DNA from: JAJPIG01 sp035504735
GTDB lineage: Bacteria; Desulfobacterota; Binatia; Binatales; Binataceae
DNA: 64,000 nt
Reading direction: 5' to 3'
Assembly: GCA_035504735.1 (NCBI GenBank)
Contig: DATJRJ010000275.1
Span: 1-64,000 of the forward strand
Made by a program: the position numbers and the translations under genes. Below, piece after piece: positions 55,394 to 64,000 of this stretch (position 1 is its first letter; every line of letters begins with the position of its first letter). The notes beneath the pieces are model-generated. The model was not told where the DNA came from, did not search any database, and saw only the letters and a program-made list of their open reading frames with translations.

Positions 55394-56296
55394 ATGCGGT
55401 TTCGGATCAGATACCAGACTCGCTACGCCTACGAACTGCCCGCCTCCGACTCGTGCAATGAGCTTCGTGTTTGCCCGAGCGACACCCCCGATCAGAAGCG
55501 CCTCGCTTTTCGCCTTCATGTGGCACCGCCGGCGTCGATCAGCGAGCATCGTGACGATTTCGGCAACCTTGCGCATGCGGTTTGCATTTCTGCGGCTCAC
55601 AACGAATTGACTATCGCCGTCGATTCCATAGTCGAACGAATCGATTCGGTTCCCGAGCGCGGGCACCAAACCACTTTCAGTGAGTATTTGGGCGATGATG
55701 TGGCGCGGACCGAGCTGTACGGGCAGTTCCTGCGCGAGAGCCGTTACGTGCCTTTCAGTCGCAGGCTACGGAAGTTCTTCTGGTCGGCACGGCCCTCGAT
55801 GGGGGAGGACCTGGCCGACTATGTCGAACGCATGATTTCATACGTGCGGGATCAGTTTGGCTACGATCGAGGAACCACTCATGTGCATTCCACCGTCGAT
55901 GATATTCTCTCGGCGGGGGGCGGTGTGTGCCAGGATTTCGCGCATCTTAATATAGGTCTGCTGCGTTTGGCGGGCATCCCGACTCGTTACGTTTCTGGCT
56001 ATGTTGCACCAAACGTTTCCAGCGATCCGAATAAACCGCCGGCCGAGCTCGCCACTCACGCCTGGATCGAGGTGCTCCTACCGGGTGTGGGATGGACCGG
56101 TTTTGACCCCACCTATCGCAGCCGTACGACCCCTCGGCATATTAATGTTGCCGTAGGCCGCGACTACAGCGATGTGCCTCCGGTTCGTGGCACATACAAA
56201 AGCTCCGGCGGGGATCGGAAAATGACGATCGAGCTGCGCGTGGAACAAATCGAGGACGGGGAGCTGCGGCTACCGCCCGATACGCCGGACCATTAA
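55394..56296 (+). CDS. Transglutaminase-like protein with N-terminal bacterial beta domain
   Basis: A 300-residue protein: residues 1-85 are the Bact_transglu_N-type beta domain (FRIRYQTRYAYELPAS), and about 150-245 the transglutaminase-like fold with catalytic Cys in GGVCQDFAH, His in THAWIEV and Asp in GFDPTYR. No signal peptide, so cytoplasmic. These enzymes are cysteine proteases or amide-forming enzymes; the substrate is unknown. It is convergent with a second such gene. Confidence 0.9.
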   Translation: MRFRIRYQTRYAYELPASDSCNELRVCPSDTPDQKRLAFRLHVAPPASISEHRDDFGNLAHAVCISAAHNELTIAVDSIVERIDSVPERGHQTTFSEYLGDDVARTELYGQFLRESRYVPFSRRLRKFFWSARPSMGEDLADYVERMISYVRDQFGYDRGTTHVHSTVDDILSAGGGVCQDFAHLNIGLLRLAGIPTRYVSGYVAPNVSSDPNKPPAELATHAWIEVLLPGVGWTGFDPTYRSRTTPRHINVAVGRDYSDVPPVRGTYKSSGGDRKMTIELRVEQIEDGELRLPPDTPDH

Positions 56297-56312
56297 TAAC
56301 CGCCCGCGACGA

Positions 56313-57233
56313 TCATCTCGCCAGTGCCGACCCGGTCAACCCGCGCAGCAGCTCGGTCCCGTCGAGCCGTTTCGAGAGATCGATCGGGTCACCCAGCGAG
56401 ACCCGCCCGGGTTGTACCTGGTACGCCCACACCTCGAAGTGCGACAACGTTGCCGCCCCAAAGACGGTAGAGAACGCGCAATCGATCGCATCGCGGCCAT
56501 GCGCAATTTTGATTCTGCCGATGCGCGGAACATTGTAGCGAGCATCAAAGGTATGCCATCGCCCACCGATGTAGACCTCGCTATAGGCGTGGAAGTCCAT
56601 CGGCGTCCCCGGATCGAGGTAGCCGATGTCGGGCAGGTGCCCGGTGACATAGCGGGCCGGGAGATTGAAGGTGCGGCACAATGCGATCATACAATGAGCA
56701 AAGTCGCGGCATACCCCGAATCCTCGTTCGACGATCTCCGAGGCGGAGATATCCGGACGCCCTGAGCCGAAACGATACTCGATCTTATTGTGGACCCAAT
56801 CGCAGATCGCCTGTGCGCGTTCGTAGCCGTGTCGAAAATGCCCGAACTCCCGCCAGGCGAAATCCGCCAACTTGTCCGAATCGCAATAGCGGCTGGGCAA
56901 AGTATAGTGCAGCAACTCTGGAGACAGCGCGCTGACCGGTGTCGGCTGCCCAAACGGTTGGTCCCGATCGGTAGCGGCCGGAACCTCGACCAAGGCATCG
57001 TGGCGGATTCGATTAACTCCCGGCGCAAACATCACGCGATGGAGCAGATTGCCGTAGAGATCTTTCAGCTCCTCCGCCGCAAGATCGAGAACAAACTCCA
57101 ATCGCTCCTCGATGATCGGGCGCTCCGGATCGCGATGCGGCTTTATGATAAAGAGTGCTGGCGTGGTTTCCCGGCATTCGAAAATAATGTCGCATCCGAT
57201 CCGTACTACCAGCATCGACAAACTCATTTCCAA
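56313..57233 (-). CDS. Transglutaminase-like protein (second type)
   Basis: A 306-residue protein with a different N-terminal region (VRIGCDIIFECRETTPALFII) and a transglutaminase-like core: Cys in RGFGVCRDFAHCMIALCR, His in MDFHAYSEVYIGGRWHTFD and Asp in that FDAR. It ends 16 bases from the convergent transglutaminase and lies 15 bases upstream of the amidotransferase gene in the same direction order (that gene comes first). The triad is complete; substrate unknown. Confidence 0.9.
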   Translation of the reverse strand: MEMSLSMLVVRIGCDIIFECRETTPALFIIKPHRDPERPIIEERLEFVLDLAAEELKDLYGNLLHRVMFAPGVNRIRHDALVEVPAATDRDQPFGQPTPVSALSPELLHYTLPSRYCDSDKLADFAWREFGHFRHGYERAQAICDWVHNKIEYRFGSGRPDISASEIVERGFGVCRDFAHCMIALCRTFNLPARYVTGHLPDIGYLDPGTPMDFHAYSEVYIGGRWHTFDARYNVPRIGRIKIAHGRDAIDCAFSTVFGAATLSHFEVWAYQVQPGRVSLGDPIDLSKRLDGTELLRGLTGSALAR

Positions 57234-57248
57234 TCGTCTTGCTGAGAG

Positions 57249-57875
57249 TCAGCGCCGAACCCCGACGAGGTGTTTGTAAAAATCATCGAACAATGATCGA
57301 TATTGAGCATGACGCTCCGGATGATACTGCACTCCGATCGCGAACGGGTACTCACGCAGGCGCGCCTGCTCGACGACATCGTCCGTGGAAGACCAGCCTT
57401 CGACAATGATCCCATGACCCGGTGAATCGACCGCCTGATGATGCGAGCTGTTCACCGCGCTGAATCGATGAACGGCTGCAGAGTCGTATCGCAACTTTTG
57501 AATGTTAGTGGTCTCTGCAATGTCGTGATCGGGAATATCGAGATGCAGGGTGCCCCCGGTAACCACATTCAACACCTGCAGGCCGCGGCAGATAGCCAGC
57601 AGCGGCTTTCCCGCGGCGAGTGTCTCGCGTAGCGCGCTGAACTCCCATTGGTCTCGCACCGGGTCAGTGTCGATGATGCATTGCGGGTGCGTCACCTTCT
57701 GGGTGAGAAACTCAGTCGAGATATCGCCACCCCCGGTCAGCAAGAGCGCATCCATTGCCGAAAGGTCAACCGGGCATTCGCGAGCATTGTGAGTCACGAT
57801 GGCCGGCCAGCGCGCGAACAACGGCCCGAACCAATGTTCGTCGCATTCGCGAATCCAGGTAGCAAGATTAAACAT
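57249..57875 (-). CDS. Class I glutamine amidotransferase-like / gamma-glutamyl hydrolase (peptidase C26)
   Basis: A 208-residue protein with LLTGGGDIST, the nucleophile elbow LAICRGLQVLNV, SSHHQAVD and GVQYHPE, the Cys-His-Glu set of PuuD-like gamma-glutamyl-GABA hydrolases. It is somewhat shorter at the N-terminus than PuuD (254), beginning near the second strand. Fifteen bases separate it from the transglutaminase gene behind it, suggesting a shared transcript and amide-bond chemistry. Confidence 0.85.
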   Translation of the reverse strand: MFNLATWIRECDEHWFGPLFARWPAIVTHNARECPVDLSAMDALLLTGGGDISTEFLTQKVTHPQCIIDTDPVRDQWEFSALRETLAAGKPLLAICRGLQVLNVVTGGTLHLDIPDHDIAETTNIQKLRYDSAAVHRFSAVNSSHHQAVDSPGHGIIVEGWSSTDDVVEQARLREYPFAIGVQYHPERHAQYRSLFDDFYKHLVGVRR

Positions 57876-58050
57876 AGTCCAGGGAACGTTCGCGCGGCCC
57901 GCAGCGCCATTCTAGAGTTTCCAAGTGAAAGCTGTCGACGCCGATCACGGTAGCGGCAGATCCATGAAACGAAAATCAGCCGGGAAAGGAGGGATGGGTC
58001 GAGGCAATCCTACCGGTCGGTAAATTTGCGAGGCGATATCGGAAGCGTGA

Positions 58051-58072
58051 GCGGCGCGCGATCGCGCGCCGC
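58051..58072. terminator. Perfect 22-base palindrome, possible hairpin terminator
   Basis: A perfect inverted repeat centred between 58061 and 58062, two 11-base arms GCGGCGCGCGA and its complement. It is 22 bases past the stop of the minus-strand lipoprotein gene but has no T-tract, so termination is only a guess. Confidence 0.35.
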
Positions 58073-58094
58073 CACGCGTTACCGATTCTGCGGC

Positions 58095-58454
58095 TCAATC
58101 GATATTCTGTTTCGCGACAAATCCGGTCTGCCCCTTCATCGGTCCGTCGACGACCGTGATCACCGCACCGTTATCATCGGCGGTCACAATCTTCACTGGA
58201 GTCTGATTGTCGATTTCTTTTGCGGTGAACTGCTGCTTGACGTTGCCAGCCATTCCTTCGACTCCGCCCTCTTGCTTCATCCTCGAAGTATTCAGATAGG
58301 CTTGTTCGTCAGGATAAAGAGGAACAGCGTGCTGATTTCCAGTAACCACGAGCTTGTGCGTGATTAGCGACGGCCCAGATTGCTGACAGGCCATCAGCAT
58401 CAACGACACCACCATAACAGCGCTTAAAACGGCAGGAATTTTTAAATCATTCAT
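58095..58454 (-). CDS. Small predicted lipoprotein of unknown function
   Basis: A 119-residue protein with a type II signal: VLSAVMVVSLMLMACQQ, the Cys (about residue 23) being the lipidation site. The mature part is hydrophilic (DNGAVITVVDGPMKGQTGFV, a KOW/SH3-like turn). A strong Shine-Dalgarno AGGAGGT lies before the ATG. No family recognised. Confidence 0.75.
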   Translation of the reverse strand: MNDLKIPAVLSAVMVVSLMLMACQQSGPSLITHKLVVTGNQHAVPLYPDEQAYLNTSRMKQEGGVEGMAGNVKQQFTAKEIDNQTPVKIVTADDNGAVITVVDGPMKGQTGFVAKQNID

Positions 58455-58649
58455 TAGATTATCGACCTCCTAGGATTGGTGAGAAGGAGAGCACTTCGCG
58501 TGCCACAAATTGTCGCCTCTCCTCGCCGATCGCAGGCAGTGGCGGAAGGCAATCCTGAAAAATTTACCGAAAACAGGTCTACGCAATTCGATGAGCATCT
58601 ATCTCGTTTGATTTCGTCCACGCATCGCTAGAATAATCGCTCCAGTCAG

Positions 58650-59660
58650 ATGGGCGACGAACGTGCGATACGGTTCGGCGTGCTCGGCGCGGCCCGGATT
58701 GTTCCGAGGGCGCTGCTGCAACCGGCACGCCTAATCCCTGGCGTTGAGGTAGTCGCAATCGCCGCGCGCGATCCGGCCCGAGCGCGCCAATTTGCCGCGC
58801 TGCATCGCATACCGCGGGTGCTGCCGACCTATCTCGACCTCGTGAACGCGCTGGGGCTCGACGCGATTTACATTCCGCTGCCCAATTCGATGCATTGCGA
58901 ATGGGCGATTCGCGCCTTGCGGGCCGGCAAGCATGTGCTGTGTGAAAAACCTATCGCGTGCAACGCCGCCGAGGCGGAATTGATGGCGCAGGCGGCGGCC
59001 GAAACCGAGCTCTTCCTGTCGGAGGGCTTCCATTATCAGTATCATCCCCTGGCGGCCCGGGTTCGCGACCTGATCTGCGGCGGTGAAATCGGCGAGCTGG
59101 TCCGGATCGAAGCCGAGTTCTCGGCGCCGATCAAGCCACCCGATATCAGATATGAGTCGCGGCTGGGCGGCGGCGCCACGATGGACCTGGGATGCTACCC
59201 ATTGAACATGATTCGCTATTTCTCCGGCTCAACTCCGGAGGTTCGGCGAGCGACTGCTTTCACGGGACCGGCAGATATCGACCGTGCGATGGAGGCCGAA
59301 CTGGAGTTGCCGGGTGGCGCTCTTGCCTCAATGAAATGTTCGATGGCGCCCAAGACGCGGGTCTCGGTGTTCTTCAGCGCTCGTGGCAATCGCGGAGCGC
59401 TTCACGTTACGAATCCCGTGGCGCCGCAACTCGGCAGCGTTCTGACGCTTCGGCGCGGCGGCCGCGAGACGCGGGAATCTGTTTCGGGCACGAGCACCTT
59501 CGTTTATCAATTGCGCGCGTTCGTCGCGGCGGTGCGCGGCCAGACTCCGCTCTTGACCAATCCGGCGGAAGCGATTGTAAACATGCGCCTGATCGATGAG
59601 GTATACCTTGCGGCCGGTCTTCGTCCGCGCGGGAGCGATGGACCTGGTACGGCGGCCTGA
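58650..59660 (+). CDS. Gfo/Idh/MocA-family oxidoreductase
   Basis: A 336-residue NAD(P)-dependent sugar- or inositol-type dehydrogenase: N-terminal FGVLGAARIVPRAL, DAIYIPLPNSMHCEWAIRALRAGKHVLCEKPIA with the EKP Lys, and a C-terminal beta-sheet domain with DLGCYPLNMIRYF. Dihydrodiol dehydrogenases belong to the same group, which would fit an aromatic pathway with the next gene. That link is inference; substrate unknown. Confidence 0.87.
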   Translation: MGDERAIRFGVLGAARIVPRALLQPARLIPGVEVVAIAARDPARARQFAALHRIPRVLPTYLDLVNALGLDAIYIPLPNSMHCEWAIRALRAGKHVLCEKPIACNAAEAELMAQAAAETELFLSEGFHYQYHPLAARVRDLICGGEIGELVRIEAEFSAPIKPPDIRYESRLGGGATMDLGCYPLNMIRYFSGSTPEVRRATAFTGPADIDRAMEAELELPGGALASMKCSMAPKTRVSVFFSARGNRGALHVTNPVAPQLGSVLTLRRGGRETRESVSGTSTFVYQLRAFVAAVRGQTPLLTNPAEAIVNMRLIDEVYLAAGLRPRGSDGPGTAA

Positions 59661-59714
59661 GAATGGCGCAATGCCATCACTGGAATGAAATTCGATTACA
59701 AAGGAGAAATTCCT

Positions 59715-60701
59715 ATGCAGGGAAAGATCGCGCTTGAAGAGCATTTCGCCTTGACCGAAACAGTCAATGACTCGGCCGGTTTCCTGGCCGCATCGGTCTG
59801 GGAAGAGCTGAAACGCCGCCTGCTCGATATCCAGGGCCGGCGCGTCCAGTTGATGGACGAGTATGGGATAGAGACGATGATCCTTTCGCTCAATTCTCCA
59901 GCGATCCAGGCGATTGCCGATTCACGACGCGCCTATGACGTGGCGCGTCGCGCCAACGATTTCCTCGCCGGCGAAGTGGCGAAACGGCCGGATCGCTTCC
60001 AGGCTTTCGCCGCGCTGCCCCTGCAAACCCCCGATCGCGCGATTGAAGAGCTCCAACGATGCGTAAAGGAACTCGGCTTCAAAGGCGCGCTGGTGAACGG
60101 ATTCACGCAAGTCGATCAGGGCGATGCCCCATTCTACTACGACCTGCCGCAATATCGTCCCTTCTGGGGCGCCGTCTCAGAACTCGGCGTGCCGTTTTAT
60201 CTCCATCCCCGTAACCCGTTGCCTCAAGATGCAAGAATCTACGCCGGGCACCCGTGGCTGATGGGGCCGACCTGGGCGTTTGCGCAGGAAACCGCGGTCC
60301 ATGCCCTGCGCCTCATGGGATCGGGCCTGTTCGACGAGTATCCGTCGTTGCAAATTATCCTGGGCCATATGGGCGAAGGACTGCCCTACATGCTGTGGCG
60401 CGTGGACAATCGCAACGCCTGGGTCCAGGCCCCACCCAACTATCCCGCGAAGCGAAAGATCCGCGACTACTTCCAGGAGAATTTCTACATCACCACATCG
60501 GGCAACTTCCGCACGCAGACGCTGATCGATGCGATCCTCGAGATCGGCGCCGATCGGATTCTGTTCTCGACCGACTGGCCGTTCGAGAATATCGACCATG
60601 CGGCGCTTTGGTTTGACGATGCGAGCGTTAGCGAAGTTGATCGGAAAAAGATCGGACGCCTTAATGCGGCCGCCCTGTTCAAACTGGGAAGCCCATCGTA
60701 A
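59715..60701 (+). CDS. Gamma-resorcylate (2,6-dihydroxybenzoate) decarboxylase-like amidohydrolase
   Basis: A 328-residue amidohydrolase-superfamily decarboxylase of the ACMSD group. The ATG at 59715 is preferred: AAGGAG lies before it and MQGKIALEEHFA is the family opening. Metal ligands: Glu8 and His10 (LEEH), His in FYLHPRNPLP, His in LGHMGEGLP and Asp in FSTDWPFENIDH. Similarity to known gamma-resorcylate decarboxylases is high along the whole chain (RFQAFAALPLQTPDRAIEEL; TTSGNFRTQTLIDAILEIGA). It reversibly decarboxylates dihydroxybenzoates; resorcinol would be the product. Exact isomer not certain. Confidence 0.88.
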   Translation: MQGKIALEEHFALTETVNDSAGFLAASVWEELKRRLLDIQGRRVQLMDEYGIETMILSLNSPAIQAIADSRRAYDVARRANDFLAGEVAKRPDRFQAFAALPLQTPDRAIEELQRCVKELGFKGALVNGFTQVDQGDAPFYYDLPQYRPFWGAVSELGVPFYLHPRNPLPQDARIYAGHPWLMGPTWAFAQETAVHALRLMGSGLFDEYPSLQIILGHMGEGLPYMLWRVDNRNAWVQAPPNYPAKRKIRDYFQENFYITTSGNFRTQTLIDAILEIGADRILFSTDWPFENIDHAALWFDDASVSEVDRKKIGRLNAAALFKLGSPS

Positions 60702-60787
60702 CCGCAATCGCAACGCGCAATCCGATGGCGCTGCCGGGAACATCGCTCGGCTTCACAGCCTGAGAGAGGCTGCGCCCGCGATGCTCG

Positions 60788-61714
60788 TCAGTCGGTTGAA
60801 AATATCGGGCGGGAACCGGCCTCTGCGAGGCGCCGCTTCGCCTCTTTCACCACGCTCGCAGGGAGCGGACCCTTTGCGGCGGCGTTGATGTTGTCCTGCA
60901 AATGCCCGGCGTCTCTGGTGCCTACGATCGTGGTATCCAGGTCGGGGTTGGAGAGCGTGAAGCGCAAGGTGAACTCGAGGCGGCTCAGGCCATCGAGCAG
61001 ATCATCGAGCCGGGCCTTTTCCCACCGCTCGCGGAGACTGTCTCCAGGCATCATGTAGTAGGTTCGTTGCCAATCGCCGGGCGCGCCACGGGCGACGCCG
61101 CCGCGGATGATGATGCCGGCCCCGGCGGCAGCGGCCCGTGAAATAATCTCCTCATGCTCGCGCTGGAGCGCCGAATATGGAATTTGAAATGCGTCGAAGA
61201 CTCCCATTCCAATCTGTTCGGCGAGGTTGGGCAAGGTACCCGAGACGCCGAGGAAACGCACCTTGCCTTCTCTCTTGAGCGCCAGCGCTGCGTCCAGTGC
61301 GCCATGTTCTTCTAACTCGTGCCGAGTCAGGCTGCGATGGAACTGGACCAAATCCAGATAGTCCGTCTTCATGCGCAGCAAGCTTTGCTCCACTCCGGCC
61401 TTGATATTGGCGGCGGTGTGGAGATGCTCAGCCATCATCGAGGCCCCAGGGATGCAACCGCATTTAGAGGCAAGGAAATACTCGTGGCGCCGATGCGAGA
61501 TGAAGCGGCCGATCAATTCTTCGCTTTGTCCGTAATCGACGGAGGTGTCTATGAAGTTGATACCGCCATCCAAAACCGCGTTGAGCACCTTCTCCGCCGC
61601 CGCGTCGTCGACGGCCGGACCCGACGGTGCTCCGCGCAGTTCCATCGCACCGTAGCCCAGAATCGTGACGTCGAGGCCCGTTCGTCCCAGCGTCCGCTTT
61701 AGCATTTCACTCAT
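60788..61714 (-). CDS. Aldo/keto reductase
   Basis: A 308-residue NADPH-dependent TIM-barrel reductase. Catalytic tetrad: Asp and Tyr in FIDTSVDYGQSEELIG, Lys in FLASKCG, His in LVQFHRSL. N-terminal RTLGRTGLDVTILGYGAMEL. The C-terminal NPDLDTTIVGTRDAGHLQDNINAA binds the cofactor. Substrate unknown. It is followed by a 62-base gap from the upstream 2-hydroxyacid dehydrogenase, same direction. Confidence 0.93.
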   Translation of the reverse strand: MSEMLKRTLGRTGLDVTILGYGAMELRGAPSGPAVDDAAAEKVLNAVLDGGINFIDTSVDYGQSEELIGRFISHRRHEYFLASKCGCIPGASMMAEHLHTAANIKAGVEQSLLRMKTDYLDLVQFHRSLTRHELEEHGALDAALALKREGKVRFLGVSGTLPNLAEQIGMGVFDAFQIPYSALQREHEEIISRAAAAGAGIIIRGGVARGAPGDWQRTYYMMPGDSLRERWEKARLDDLLDGLSRLEFTLRFTLSNPDLDTTIVGTRDAGHLQDNINAAAKGPLPASVVKEAKRRLAEAGSRPIFSTD

Positions 61715-61776
61715 CTGCAGTTCCTCCCTCCATCACCCGTCGATAATCCGGGTTCCATATTGGCGCCTGCCGTCGA

Positions 61777-62847
61777 TCAGTAGCCCCGTGCCCAATCGAT
61801 AGTATTGATGAGCGGCCGGCTATCGAGATAGGCACGCAGATTAGCGCAAAAGAGCGCAATCCCGCGATGGTGACCAAGGTCGTCGACAGAGGACACGTGC
61901 GGCGTGATGAGAACGCGGTCATCGTCCCAGAGGCGCCGGTCGGGTTCGTGCTCGAACTCGCCGAGATACACGTCCAGGGCGACACCGCCAAGTTTTCCGT
62001 CGTCGAGCGCAGCGATCATCGCCTCCTCATCGATAATCTCGCCACGTGCGACGTTGGCGAGAATCGTGTCTGCCTTCATAGCCGCGAATGCGTCGCGGCC
62101 GATCAGCCTGGTCGTCTCCGGCGTCCATTGGCAACAGACTGCCACGAAATCGCTCTGGGCCAGAAGCGAATGCAGCCCACCGGCGCTTTCTATCCGAGTG
62201 AAGCCCGGCGGCACCGGGTCACCAGGGTGCACGCCGCGCCGGGTACCATTCACGCGCATCCCGGCATTGGCGCAAAGCTGACCCACCGCCTGGCCGATGC
62301 CGCCGGCGCCGACGACACACACCGTTTTGCCCTCCAGCAGGACAGGCCGATAGGCAGAATGGTCGAAGCGATGCTCCCGTCGATCGTGATATGCGCAATG
62401 GAATCCGCGCGCAAAATGGAGAAAGCCGCCGAGGACGAATTCGGCCATCGGGCGGATATTACCGTGGCCGCGCGAGGTGGTAACGATCACGTCACTCGCC
62501 CACAGGTCTCCGCGCAACAGATTGCTCGCCCCTGCGTTAAGTTGGTGGAACCATCGCAGCCGTGTCGACCGCGCTCGCAGGTCCAGCGGAAAGGGCCAGC
62601 CCCCGACGATCACCTCCGCGTTGGCCAGCATCTGGTCGCGCTCCGCGCGCGAGCGGACCGCACTGGGATGCTCGACAAGAAAGCGCCGCAGGCTCCATGG
62701 CGGCCAGCTCTCGCGGTATTCAACGTCGAACCAGCCGCGGCCATCGACGACCCGGAGACGCGAGTCGACCGCCGAAATCTGGCGCAAGGCCTCATCGGCT
62801 ACTGGCACGATCACCAAAACTTCAATGTCGCTGCTCTGCATCGCCAT
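61777..62847 (-). CDS. D-2-hydroxyacid dehydrogenase
   Basis: A 356-residue NAD(P)-dependent enzyme. VCVVGAGGIGQAVGQLCANAGMRVNGTRRG is the nucleotide fold; the catalytic Arg is in NVARGEIIDEEAM, Glu in EFEHEP and His in LITPHVSSVDDLGHH. GHGNIRPMAEFVLGG precedes the cofactor domain. It may act on glyoxylate, hydroxypyruvate or similar; specificity cannot be read from the sequence. Confidence 0.92.
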   Translation of the reverse strand: MAMQSSDIEVLVIVPVADEALRQISAVDSRLRVVDGRGWFDVEYRESWPPWSLRRFLVEHPSAVRSRAERDQMLANAEVIVGGWPFPLDLRARSTRLRWFHQLNAGASNLLRGDLWASDVIVTTSRGHGNIRPMAEFVLGGFLHFARGFHCAYHDRREHRFDHSAYRPVLLEGKTVCVVGAGGIGQAVGQLCANAGMRVNGTRRGVHPGDPVPPGFTRIESAGGLHSLLAQSDFVAVCCQWTPETTRLIGRDAFAAMKADTILANVARGEIIDEEAMIAALDDGKLGGVALDVYLGEFEHEPDRRLWDDDRVLITPHVSSVDDLGHHRGIALFCANLRAYLDSRPLINTIDWARGY

Positions 62848-62871
62848 CTCCTTCGAATCGCCAAGCCTCGG

Positions 62872-63828
62872 CTACCGCGGCCGGACTAGGACGAACTCGC
62901 CGAGCAGATTGCTATCGACCGCGGCAACTTCGCGCGCGAACACGCCGGCCGAACCCAGGCCGAGCGGCGCCTGAAACGCGATATTCATAAAGCTGATCGA
63001 CAGCGCCATCGCCAGCAGCCGCGCACGCGAAGCATACGCTGCGAACCCCGTCACCAAAATTGCTTGCACGGGGCCCAGACCGACCGGCGTGATGGGCAAT
63101 CCGTCGAACAGCAGGACTGCGGGCAAAAACGCAAAAACGTTGGCCGGAGGCACGTTGACCCGAAAGCCGCGAGTCTGGAAGTACAGCATAACGCCGTATG
63201 CAAGGAAGATCGCGGTGCGGATGCCGATTAGCCTCAAATAATGGCTGGGGCGCGCGATTCGGAAGCAATGCCACGACGGACGGTCGTAGATCCATTGGCC
63301 GAGTACCGACGCGGGACGCCCGCGGATCCAGAACCATGTATTCAGCAGCAGGAGCACCAGGATAACCGCCGGGACCTGCCAGAATCGGCGAGCTAACGAA
63401 GTCGGATCGGCGACCGCCGCGACCAGTGCCATCGCCGCCATAATCTGAAAATCCAGCAGCGTCTGAAAGATCAACGTGCAGCCGCCCGCCAGCCAGGGCA
63501 CGCCTTTGCGCCGGTTCATGAACACCACCAGAGCGGTCCCGGCCACCGCCGTATTGATCAACTGTAAAAAGTATTGCGCCGCGTTGGCCGGTAGCATCTC
63601 GCGAAAGCTCGTGCGGCGATGGAAATAGCTGAAGAGAGTCACGAACAGGAAGGTCTCGCCGAGGAACCAGATCGCAAAAGAGCCGGCGCTGGCGGGGATG
63701 AAGATCCACAGGTCAGCTTTCGAGAAATTGCGCAGCAACTGACGCATCTCGATACCCCGCGCCAGGTACCAGATGATACCCACTGCCACAGCATACGTGG
63801 CCACCGTATAGATCGATGTCCGGCGCAC
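62872..63828 (-). CDS. YbhN/UPF0104-like (lysylphosphatidylglycerol synthase TM region) membrane protein
   Basis: A 318-residue membrane protein with seven or eight hydrophobic segments. NAAQYFLQLINTAVAGTALVVFMNRR and LPITPVGLGPVQAILV near the C-terminus resemble the YbhN/flippase-like fold (usual PISIGGLG motif). No catalytic extramembrane domain is attached. The family call is moderate. It ends 24 bases before the hydroxyacid dehydrogenase start, same direction. The last 172 bases of the window hold no gene I can support. Confidence 0.6.
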   Translation of the reverse strand: MRRTSIYTVATYAVAVGIIWYLARGIEMRQLLRNFSKADLWIFIPASAGSFAIWFLGETFLFVTLFSYFHRRTSFREMLPANAAQYFLQLINTAVAGTALVVFMNRRKGVPWLAGGCTLIFQTLLDFQIMAAMALVAAVADPTSLARRFWQVPAVILVLLLLNTWFWIRGRPASVLGQWIYDRPSWHCFRIARPSHYLRLIGIRTAIFLAYGVMLYFQTRGFRVNVPPANVFAFLPAVLLFDGLPITPVGLGPVQAILVTGFAAYASRARLLAMALSISFMNIAFQAPLGLGSAGVFAREVAAVDSNLLGEFVLVRPR

Positions 63829-64000
63829 GAGATACCATCGGCGGCGACACTCGCGCCGCTATCTTTCGATCGTATCTCATATTCATCTGCACTGCTGCCG
63901 AGCAGCATTCCGATTGGAGATCACCCACCATCAAGCGGCAATTTTCTAAGCCGGCTTGTCACTTTCGTTCGCCAGAACCAAGCAGTCAATTCACTTCGTC

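Overview
The window is about 64 kb of GC-rich chromosome, densely coded, from a Gram-negative bacterium: it has a LolC/E-type lipoprotein-release permease, an RseP site-2 protease, a DsbD-type reductant transporter and several secreted c-type or quinoprotein enzymes. The mix of a lanthanide-type methanol dehydrogenase with full PQQ synthesis, an F420-type LLM oxidoreductase, selA, family III CoA-transferases and an aromatic decarboxylase fits uncultured methylotrophic lineages such as Binatota (Desulfobacterota_B) or a relative. That placement is inference; there is no rRNA gene here to test it. No phage, insertion sequence or CRISPR array was seen.

Region by region. 1-7108 is a plus-strand envelope and housekeeping run: uppS (cut by the window edge), cdsA, rseP, tsaB, a YdcH-like peptide, ilvN, ilvC, psd, pssA. 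A minus-strand BNR propeller protein follows. 8349-13659 is leucine synthesis and neighbours: a leader peptide with an attenuator, leuA, leuB, a USG-1-like catalytically dead ASADH paralogue, truA and an HU-like gene. 13774-22646 holds rarA, two tandem family III CoA-transferases, lolC/E, a small hydrophilic protein, an SCP2 protein, a zinc-ribbon/BON membrane protein and an LLM oxidoreductase. 22738-29885 holds selA, an MFS exporter, bioB, a RibB with a decayed GTP cyclohydrolase II half, and DsbD. 30153-35656 is gyrB and gyrA, with a broken zinc-ribbon frame between them. 35767-37927 carries a DUF1646-like transporter, tRNA-Ser(UGA) and a split YeeE/YedE pair.

38935-48570 (minus strand) is the highlight: pqqA, pqqB, pqqC, pqqD, pqqE, an M16 peptidase (PqqF/G type), xoxF, xoxJ and a diheme cytochrome c follow each other in one direction behind a recognisable promoter. 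This is a self-contained periplasmic methanol-oxidation module: cofactor peptide, cofactor synthesis, lanthanide-type dehydrogenase, accessory binding protein and electron acceptor. The 24-codon pqqA is present and easily missed.

48580-63828 is mixed catabolic and accessory: a ROK kinase, a PEP mutase/isocitrate lyase-family enzyme, a SurA-DsbA fusion, a glutathione reductase-like enzyme, nitroreductase, SDR, two transglutaminase-like proteins with a class I amidotransferase, a small lipoprotein, Gfo/Idh/MocA oxidoreductase, a gamma-resorcylate decarboxylase-like enzyme, aldo/keto reductase, D-2-hydroxyacid dehydrogenase and a YbhN-like membrane protein. The most novel-looking signals are the leucine attenuator with a probably leaderless leader peptide, the contiguous pqq-xox island with a diheme cytochrome, and the CoA-transferase pair in which only one partner keeps the catalytic aspartate.
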